From: Natronococcus jeotgali DSM 18795
GTDB taxonomy: Archaea > Halobacteriota > Halobacteria > Halobacteriales > Natrialbaceae
Direction of reading: 5' to 3'
DNA length: 64,000 nucleotides
Assembly (NCBI RefSeq): GCF_000337695.1
Contig: NZ_AOIA01000114.1
Span: forward strand, 53,188-117,187
Positions 58,729 through 64,000 of this stretch are shown in pieces. Position 1 is the stretch's first letter. Each line of letters starts with the position of its first letter. The position numbers and the translations under genes were made by a program. The notes beneath the pieces were generated by a model, which did no database searches, was not told the origin of the DNA, and saw only the letters and a list, made by a program, of their open reading frames with translations.

Positions 58729-61146
58729 ATGAAGTACCACGATGCGATCGCTGCCCTCGAGTCGTTACAACGGCGGCGACCGAAACTCGGGACGGAGACG
58801 ACCGCGGCGCTGCTCGCGGAACTGGACCACCCTCACGAGGACGTCGACTGCGTCCAGATCGCGGGCTCGAACGGGAAGGGGAGCACGGCGCGCATGCTCG
58901 AGCGAATCCTCCGGGAGGCGGGGTACGACGTCGGGCTCTACACCTCTCCGGATCTCGACGACGTGCGCGAGCGGATCCGCGTCGACGGGCGCAAGATCCC
59001 GAAGGCCCGGGTCCGCGCGCTCGTCGCGGCGCTGGAGGGCGCCGTCGAACGGCTCCGCGAGGACGGGGACCCCCCGACGTACTTCGAGGCGTTGACGGCG
59101 CTTGCGCTCTCGCACTTCGCGGCCGAGTCGGTCGACGTCGCCGTCCTCGAGGTCGGGATCGGCGGGCGCTACGACGCGACGAGCGCGGTCGACCCGGTCG
59201 CGAGCGCGGTCACGAGCGTCTCCCTGGAGCATACGGACCTGCTCGGCGAGACGGTCGAGGAGATCGCCCGCGACAAGGCCCAGGTCGCCCCCGACGACGC
59301 CCCGCTCGTGACCGGCGCCTCCGGCGCGGCCCTCGAGGCGATCCGGACGGAGACCGACGTCGTCTCGGTCGGTCCGGCGGACGCCGACGTGATCGCGACC
59401 GAGGAGGGGCTGGCGTCGCCGATCGAGAGCGCCGTCTCACTAACGGCGCCGGAGTGGGCGGTCGAGACGAACGTTCCCCTTCCCGGGCCCCACCAGGGGA
59501 CCAACGCCGGCGTCGCGGCCGCGCTGGCCGATCAGCTCGCGCCCGTCGACCCGAAGACGATCGCGCGCGGGCTCCGCAAGGCTCACTGGCCCGGTCGGTT
59601 CGAGGTCGTCTCGAGGGCGCCGCTCGCGGTGCTCGACGGCGCGCACAACCCTGGGGCCTGTGAGACGCTCGCGGACGTCCTCGAGCGTTACGCGTTCGAG
59701 GACCTCCACCTCGTCTTCGGAGCGATGACCGAGAAGGACCACGAGGGGATGGCCGCGGCGCTTCCCGCGCCCGACGCGGCGTATCTCTGTCGACCGAACG
59801 TCCCGCGGGCCGCCGAGCTCGACGCCCTCGCCGACGCCGTCGGCGATCGCGCGGGGCGGATCGACCGCTCGGGGTCGGTGCTCGAGGCGGTCGAGCGCGC
59901 CCTCTCGCGCGCCGACGAGGACGACTGCGTGCTCGTCGCGGGATCGCTGTACGCGGTCGCGGAAGCGCGCGACCGCTGGTCCCGGCTGCAGGTGCCGAAA
60001 CGGACGGCGACCGAGCGGGAGGCCCGCGCCGTCCTCGAGGGGATGGGGCTCGAGTCCTCGGCCGTCGAGGCGACCGCCGAACGGAGCGTCGGGCGGACGG
60101 TAAAGACGCACCTGCGCGAGCCCCAGGCAGACCGGGTCCGAGAGGCGTTCGCGGCGATCGGCGGCAGCTGTACGCTCTCGCGAACCGAGACCTCCACCCG
60201 ACGGGTGACGACGGTGCTCTCGGGAACCGACGCCCAGTTCCGGGCGTTGATCGACGAGCTCGCGGCCGACGAGCTCGGACTGGCCGACGTCGCGAACCAG
60301 CTTCGAGAGGTCCTCGAGGACGCCGACCGCGAGGGCGACGGCGGCCGACTCCCGTGGGACCGGGAGACGGCGGTGATGGGCGTGCTGAACGTCACGCCCG
60401 ACAGCTTCCACGACGGCGGCGAGTACGACGTCCTCGAGGACGCGGTCGCCCGCGCGGAGGCGATGGTCGAGGCCGGTGCCGACGTGATCGACGTCGGCGG
60501 CGAGTCGACGCGGCCCGGCGCCGATCCGATCTCGGCCGCCGAGGAGATCGACCGCGTCGTTCCGGTACTCCGACGGATCGAGGATCTCGAGGTGCCGCTC
60601 TCGGTCGACACCCGAAAGGCCGCGGTCGCCGACGCGGCGCTGGAGGCCGGCGCCGACGTCGTCAACGACGTCTCCGGGCTCGAGGACCCCGAAATGCGCT
60701 TCGTCGTCGCCGACCGCGACGCCTCGCTCGTCGTCACCCACAGCCTGGAGACGCCCGTCGACCCCGACCGCAGCGTCGCCTACGACGACGTCGTCGAGGA
60801 AGTCCTCTACGACCTCCGGGAGACGGTGCTCCGGGCCGAGCGCGCCGGAGTCGATCGGGATCGGATCGTCGTCGATCCGGGGCTCGGGTTCGGGAAGGAC
60901 CCCGAGGACTGTTTCGCGTTGCTCGATCGGCTCGGGGAGTTCCGGGCGCTGGGTTGTCCGCTCATGGTCGGCCACTCCCGCAAGTCGATGTTCGAGCGCG
61001 TCGGCTGCGAGCCCGGCGAGCGACTTCCGCCGACGGTCGCGGTGACGACGCTCGCGGCCGCGCGCGGCGCCGACGTCGTTCGGGTCCACGACGTCGCCGC
61101 GAACGACGCCGCGGTTCGAACCGTCCGGGCGACGAACGGTCGGTAG
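58729..61146 (+). CDS. folCP: Bifunctional folylpolyglutamate synthase / dihydropteroate synthase
   Basis: 805 aa. The N-terminal FolC domain (about 1-420) has P-loop GSNGKGST (46-53), VLEVGIGGRYDATSAV and WPGRFEVVSRAPLAVLDGAHNPGA. A linker with a charged domain (about 425-540) leads to the DHPS domain (about 545-800). That domain has VMGVLNVTPDSFHDGG, DVGGESTRPGADPI, VNDVSGL and VGHSRKSMFERV. It makes dihydropteroate from pABA and later adds Glu to folate. The fusion is known in haloarchaea (Haloferax volcanii FolCP). TATA-like AGTACTTTC lies at 58695-58703. Confidence 0.92.
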   Translation: MKYHDAIAALESLQRRRPKLGTETTAALLAELDHPHEDVDCVQIAGSNGKGSTARMLERILREAGYDVGLYTSPDLDDVRERIRVDGRKIPKARVRALVAALEGAVERLREDGDPPTYFEALTALALSHFAAESVDVAVLEVGIGGRYDATSAVDPVASAVTSVSLEHTDLLGETVEEIARDKAQVAPDDAPLVTGASGAALEAIRTETDVVSVGPADADVIATEEGLASPIESAVSLTAPEWAVETNVPLPGPHQGTNAGVAAALADQLAPVDPKTIARGLRKAHWPGRFEVVSRAPLAVLDGAHNPGACETLADVLERYAFEDLHLVFGAMTEKDHEGMAAALPAPDAAYLCRPNVPRAAELDALADAVGDRAGRIDRSGSVLEAVERALSRADEDDCVLVAGSLYAVAEARDRWSRLQVPKRTATEREARAVLEGMGLESSAVEATAERSVGRTVKTHLREPQADRVREAFAAIGGSCTLSRTETSTRRVTTVLSGTDAQFRALIDELAADELGLADVANQLREVLEDADREGDGGRLPWDRETAVMGVLNVTPDSFHDGGEYDVLEDAVARAEAMVEAGADVIDVGGESTRPGADPISAAEEIDRVVPVLRRIEDLEVPLSVDTRKAAVADAALEAGADVVNDVSGLEDPEMRFVVADRDASLVVTHSLETPVDPDRSVAYDDVVEEVLYDLRETVLRAERAGVDRDRIVVDPGLGFGKDPEDCFALLDRLGEFRALGCPLMVGHSRKSMFERVGCEPGERLPPTVAVTTLAAARGADVVRVHDVAANDAAVRTVRATNGR

Positions 61147-61203
61147 CCGCCCGCACCGCGCGGGGCGTACACCGGGTCGCGGATCACTCGGACGAGCGCT
61201 CGA

Positions 61204-61214
61204 CAGTACGCTTA
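61204..61214 (+). promoter_or_regulatory. TATA box before leader ORF and Bat-type gene
   Basis: CAGTACGCTTA is centred about 32 bp before the ATG at 61241 and about 122 bp before the regulator ATG at 61331, so the transcript would begin at the leader ORF. Confidence 0.45.
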
Positions 61215-61240
61215 TGGGACTCCCTTGAGCAGTGTGGGAC

Positions 61241-61327
61241 ATGATCACGCCGTTCAACGACACCGGCAGACCGAAGGCCGGACGCACCGCCGACCGCCGA
61301 CCTCCTCGCAACCGATCCGAGTGCTAA
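61241..61327 (+). CDS. 28-residue leader ORF ahead of Bat-type regulator
   Basis: ATG at 61241 opens a 28-codon frame starting MITPFNDTGRPKAGRTADRR and ending at TAA 61325-61327, three bases before the regulator ATG. Its codons are GC3-rich as in real genes. The predicted leaderless start puts its ATG at the 5' end of the mRNA. It could couple or regulate translation. No homologue is known to me. Confidence 0.4.
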   Translation: MITPFNDTGRPKAGRTADRRPPRNRSEC

Positions 61328-61330
61328 GCG

Positions 61331-61990
61331 ATGGCGATCACAGTCAAAGCGTACGCGGAACACGAGCGACTCGCCCTGGTCCCGACGTTTCGACGCGACG
61401 AGGACCTCCAGATCACGGTCCTGACGCAGGCCAACACCGATCCCGGATCGAACGTCTTCCCGTTCCGGTTCGAGTACGACGACGTCGGCGAACTCGAGGG
61501 GTTCCTCGAGGACGATCCGACCGTCGACGAGTTCGAGCTCGTCGACGAGGGCGAGGACACACACATCTACTACATCCAGCACGCCGAGCGAACGAAGCTC
61601 CTGAGCCCGGTCGTCACGCGGGTCAACGGCTTCATGTCCTCGGCCGAGACGAAGTGTCGGGGTTGGTTCCTGCGGCTCCAGCTCCCCGATCGGGAGGCGC
61701 TGAACACGATCTGGGAGTACGCCGAGGAGTACGGCGTGAGCTTCGAGATCGTCGAGGTGTACGGTCGTCCGCGAAACGAGACGAACGTCGCCTACGGGCT
61801 GACCGAGGAGCAGGTGGAGGCGCTGACGGTCGCCTACCGGTGTGGGTACTTCAGCGAACCCCGGGAGATGGCGCTGAGCGACGTCGCCGACGAGATCGGA
61901 CTCTCCTCGACTGCGATGAGCGGACGGCTCCGCCGCGGGATGCGAAACCTGATCGCCGCGGCGCTGTTGGACGACGAGGGCGTCGACTGA
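61331..61990 (+). CDS. Bat-type (HTH_10) transcription regulator
   Basis: 219 aa. The C-terminal HTH_10 domain (about 155-212) contains LTEEQVEALTVAYRCGYFSEPREMALSDVADEIGLSSTAMSGRLRRGMRNL. The N-terminal half is a bacterio-opsin-activator-type sensor domain (about 1-150) without PAS or GAF modules; a Cys in AETKCRGWF might bind a ligand. Members regulate various genes in response to oxygen, light or metabolites. It follows the 28-codon leader ORF at 61241. The divergent or downstream target is unknown; the FAH gene nearby is on the other strand. Confidence 0.8.
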   Translation: MAITVKAYAEHERLALVPTFRRDEDLQITVLTQANTDPGSNVFPFRFEYDDVGELEGFLEDDPTVDEFELVDEGEDTHIYYIQHAERTKLLSPVVTRVNGFMSSAETKCRGWFLRLQLPDREALNTIWEYAEEYGVSFEIVEVYGRPRNETNVAYGLTEEQVEALTVAYRCGYFSEPREMALSDVADEIGLSSTAMSGRLRRGMRNLIAAALLDDEGVD

Positions 61991-62023
61991 TCCCGTCGCG
62001 GAGCCGGCGCGAGAGCGAGCCGG

Positions 62024-62746
62024 CTATCCGCTCGAGTCGACGACCTCGTTTCGCAGCGTGCCGACGCCCTCGTAGGTGATCTCGACAGCGTCGCCGGGTT
62101 CGACCAGCCCCGGGTTCGCGGGACTGCCGAAGGCGACGACGTCGCCGGGACGGAACGTAAAGCGCCTCGAGAGGTAGGAGACGATCTCGTAGGGGTCGAA
62201 CAGCATGAGCTCCGTGTTCGCCTCCTGACGGCGCTCGTCGCCGACGTCGGTGTGCATGTCGATCCCCCGCGGGTCGAGGTCGGTCTCGAGCCACGGTCCG
62301 AGCGGCCCGGAGCCGTCGAACGCCTTCCGCGCCGTGCGGCCCTGCTGGTCGAGCGCGTCGACGTCGTTCATGATCGTGTACCCGCGGACGACGTCGGGCA
62401 CGTCCGCCTCGGCGACGTCGTGACAGCGCTCGTCGATGACCGCCGCGAGCTCGCCCGCGTAGGTCAGCTCCTCGGTGAACGCCGGATACTCGATAGGGTC
62501 TTCGTGGGCCAAAAGCGACGCCGGCGGCTTGATGAAGAAGTCGGGCTCCTCGGGTCGTTCGTACTCCATCTGGTCGAGCGTCTCGGCGTAGTTGCGCCCG
62601 ACGCAGTACATCGCCGAGGGCTCGCAGGGCGGGAGGAGGTCGCCGTCGACCCCGACCTCGTACTCGTCGCCGTCGGCGCGAACGACGCCGTCCTCGTACC
62701 GTCCGGTTACCGGTCCGTCGGCCGTTTCGATTCTCGCGAGTCGCAT
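62024..62746 (-). CDS. Fumarylacetoacetate hydrolase (FAH) family protein
   Basis: 240 aa. The metal-binding acids are in TYAGELAAVIDERC (Glu, near residue 98), NDVDALDQQG (Asp, near residue 127) and the DFFIKPPASLLAHEDPI loop. CVGRNYAET and GDVVAFGSPANPG are standard family segments. Members cleave 2-keto-4-pentenoate-type acids, decarboxylate oxaloacetate or hydrolyse acylpyruvates; the substrate is uncertain. It is divergent from the rhodanese gene. Confidence 0.84.
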   Translation of the reverse strand: MRLARIETADGPVTGRYEDGVVRADGDEYEVGVDGDLLPPCEPSAMYCVGRNYAETLDQMEYERPEEPDFFIKPPASLLAHEDPIEYPAFTEELTYAGELAAVIDERCHDVAEADVPDVVRGYTIMNDVDALDQQGRTARKAFDGSGPLGPWLETDLDPRGIDMHTDVGDERRQEANTELMLFDPYEIVSYLSRRFTFRPGDVVAFGSPANPGLVEPGDAVEITYEGVGTLRNEVVDSSG

Positions 62747-62852
62747 TGGCGGTGGTCGTCAGTCCAACGGTGTAGGTGTACCGATCCGATTTCGGACGTG
62801 TCGGCTCTACCCGTGTTACCCTTTTGCCGCTGCTCGTCGGAGGACGCTTCGC

Positions 62853-63740
62853 ATGAGCGAGTACGACACCGACGTGCTGGTCTCGGCCGATTGGGTCGAG
62901 GACCGCCTCGAGGAGTTCCAAGCCAACGACCCCGACTACTGCCTCGTGGAAGTGAACAGCCCCGAGTCGCCCGACGAGGGCGAGTTCCCCTCGCGGTACG
63001 ACGAGGGCCATATCCCGGGCGCGATCGGGATGCAGTGGGACGAGGACCTCTCCGATCAGGACCAGCGGGACATCCTCAAGAAAGAGGATTTCGAACAGGT
63101 CGTCGGCGACCGCGGCATCGGCGAGGAATCGACGGTCGTGTTCTACGGCGACGGCTGGATCCCCAACTGGTTCGCCCTGTTCGCCTACTGGGAGTTCACG
63201 TACTACGGCCACGACGACGCCCGCGTCTTGGACGGCGGGAAGGACTACTGGGTGAACGAGGACTACCCGTTGACCGACGAGGTCCCCGACTTCGACGCCG
63301 TCGAGTACGCCGCGAAGGGACCCTTCGAGAGCATCCGCGCCTACAAGGACGACGTCGACAAGGCTCGCGAGGCCGGCATCCCGATGGTCGACGTCCGCTC
63401 GCCCGAGGAGTTCTCGGGCGAGGTCATCGCGCCCGAGGGCCTCGGCGAGACGGCCCAGCGCGGCGGCCACATCCCCGGCGCCTCGAACGTCCCGGTGAAG
63501 ACGAACCTGCGCGACGACGGCCGGTTCAAGGACCCCGACGAACTCGAGGCGCTGTACGCCGACTCCGGAATCGACGGCGAGGAGAGCGTCGTCACCTACT
63601 GCCGGGTCGGCGAGCGCTCGGCGATCGCCTGGTTCGCACTCCACGAACTGCTCGAGTACGAGGACGTTCACAACTACGACGGCTCCTGGACCGAGTGGGG
63701 GAATTTGATTCGGGCGCCGATAGAGAAGGGGGAGGAGTGA
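62853..63740 (+). CDS. Tandem-rhodanese sulfurtransferase
   Basis: 295 aa with two rhodanese domains (about residues 10-145 and 165-290). The active loop of the second, TYCRVGERS, has Cys250. In the first domain the corresponding loop reads VFYGDGWIPN, without a Cys, as in bovine rhodanese and mercaptopyruvate sulfurtransferases. It would move sulfane sulfur from thiosulfate or 3-mercaptopyruvate to an acceptor. GGAGG (62839-62843) lies before the ATG at 62853. A palindromic 30-bp repeat triplet follows at 63786. Confidence 0.87.
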   Translation: MSEYDTDVLVSADWVEDRLEEFQANDPDYCLVEVNSPESPDEGEFPSRYDEGHIPGAIGMQWDEDLSDQDQRDILKKEDFEQVVGDRGIGEESTVVFYGDGWIPNWFALFAYWEFTYYGHDDARVLDGGKDYWVNEDYPLTDEVPDFDAVEYAAKGPFESIRAYKDDVDKAREAGIPMVDVRSPEEFSGEVIAPEGLGETAQRGGHIPGASNVPVKTNLRDDGRFKDPDELEALYADSGIDGEESVVTYCRVGERSAIAWFALHELLEYEDVHNYDGSWTEWGNLIRAPIEKGEE

Positions 63741-63785
63741 GCTGCGGAGCGGCGAAGCCGCGGAGCAAAGCGAAATCCTCCCGAA

Positions 63786-63953
63786 AGCGAGCGGGGAACG
63801 AACGTGACCCGTGAGAAAGGCGAGGGTGAGTGAGTGCAGCGAACGAACCCTCGGAAAAGCGAGCGGGGAGCGCAAGCGACCCGCGAGAAGGGGGAGAACT
63901 GAGCAGCGCGAAGTTCTCCGAAGAGCGAGCGGGGAACGAACGTGACCCGCGAG
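63786..63953. repeat. Three copies of a 30-bp palindromic intergenic repeat
   Basis: Units at 63786-63815, 63858-63887 and 63924-63953 share AGCGAGCGGGGA-N(6-10)-GACCCGYGAG and are spaced 72 and 66 bp apart. Each has complementary GCGGG and CCCGC arms, so each could form a hairpin. The region 63741-63979 has no gene. Such GAGCGGGGAACGAACGTGACC-like repeats are common between haloarchaeal genes. Confidence 0.65.
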
Positions 63954-63979
63954 CAGCGCGAGGCCTTCCCCTCGAGAAC

Positions 63980-63998
63980 CTGTCTCTTATACACATCT
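63980..63998 (+). other. Nextera/Tn5 mosaic-end adapter at contig end (artefact)
   Basis: CTGTCTCTTATACACATCT is exactly the reverse complement of the 19-bp Tn5 mosaic end AGATGTGTATAAGAGACAG used in Nextera library construction. The final CT also looks non-native. It is not genomic DNA; the real sequence ends at or just before 63979. Confidence 0.92.
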
Positions 63999-64000
63999 CT

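Noticed and set aside
61851..63875. A 674-codon minus-strand frame at the right end
   Set aside because: It crosses the FAH gene in another frame and the repeat region; no domain is visible.
63786..63953. CRISPR array
   Set aside because: Only three imperfect units that are themselves palindromic. Spacers are related to each other and no cas genes lie nearby.
63592..63996. Minus-strand proteins starting MCIRDR and MYKRQ
   Set aside because: Their starts are encoded by the Nextera adapter; artefacts.

Overview
The window is haloarchaeal (class Halobacteria) chromosomal DNA. It has high GC, strongly acidic predicted proteins (Asp/Glu-rich, few Lys), very frequent CTCGAG from Leu-Glu codon pairs, TATA boxes about 25-32 bp upstream of start codons with little or no leader, and family markers such as the bacterioruberin genes, FolC-FolP fusion, HTH_10 (Bat-type) regulators, aIF-1A and DUF2270. 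I cannot name the genus with confidence; the gene set would fit Natrialbaceae-like organisms. The last 19-21 bases are a Nextera/Tn5 adapter, so the right edge is an assembly contig end, not a biological boundary. I found no tRNA, rRNA or CRISPR array.

Layout. 1-6.5 kb: small orphan gene, frameshifted SHOCT membrane gene, FAD amine-oxidase/HpnE-like enzyme, glycerol dehydrogenase (gldA), then a purine-salvage pair (HGPRTase-like and NCS2 permease) and a DUF2270 protein. 6.5-9.8 kb: a long palindromic element, a FilR1-type regulator divergent from a DMT exporter with an operator-like palindrome and a leader ORF between them, then an aRF1 paralogue with GGQ but no NIKS (Vms1-like). 9.9-18.9 kb: envelope protein, frame-disrupted ORF, alpha/beta hydrolase, phosphoesterase, gamma carbonic anhydrase, CaiB/thiolase acyl-CoA pair, VOC enzyme, lipoprotein, DsbA-like thiol protein divergent from a CxxC membrane protein. 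19-24.5 kb: MBL hydrolase, MerA/GCR-like disulfide reductase with a His-rich tail and a small Cys-rich membrane protein, membrane-fused spermidine-synthase-like protein. 24.5-35.5 kb: COG0523 GTPase, ArsA/Get3-type ATPase with a coupled small protein, CstA, YchF, PLP aminotransferase, methyltransferase, NAD(P)HX dehydratase, phosphoribosyltransferase. 35.5-43 kb: very large Bat-type sensor-regulator, XPF/Hef-type nuclease, BrkB-like membrane protein, MsrB, AgrE-type ornithine cyclodeaminase.

43-48 kb is the carotenoid locus: crtB faces a cruF-lyeJ-crtD operon, which together would carry phytoene synthesis and the C50 bacterioruberin branch. 48-52 kb: FNT-channel/UspA fusion, SDR, aIF-1A, YkgJ-like protein. 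52-55.8 kb is the most accessory stretch: two tandem GcvT/DmdA-like tetrahydrofolate-dependent transferases, the second of clearly lower GC, separated by hairpins and a 42-bp tandem repeat and followed by an IS200/IS605-IS1341-like right-end hairpin and a decapitated HTH_10 gene. 55.8-63.7 kb: aspartoacylase-family deacylase, RidA, AlaX, FolC-FolP fusion, Bat-type HTH protein with leader ORF, FAH-family enzyme and a tandem rhodanese; then a haloarchaeal palindromic 30-bp repeat triplet and adapter sequence.

Functional themes: folate-linked one-carbon chemistry (FolCP plus two GcvT-like enzymes), thiol/redox and metal handling (DsbA-like, CxxC proteins, GCR/MerA-like, COG0523, MsrB, rhodanese), purine salvage, carotenoid membrane pigments, and Bat-family transcription control. 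Base-level oddities (a broken SHOCT gene and an ORF with two compensating indels) hint at either young pseudogenes or draft-assembly indels.
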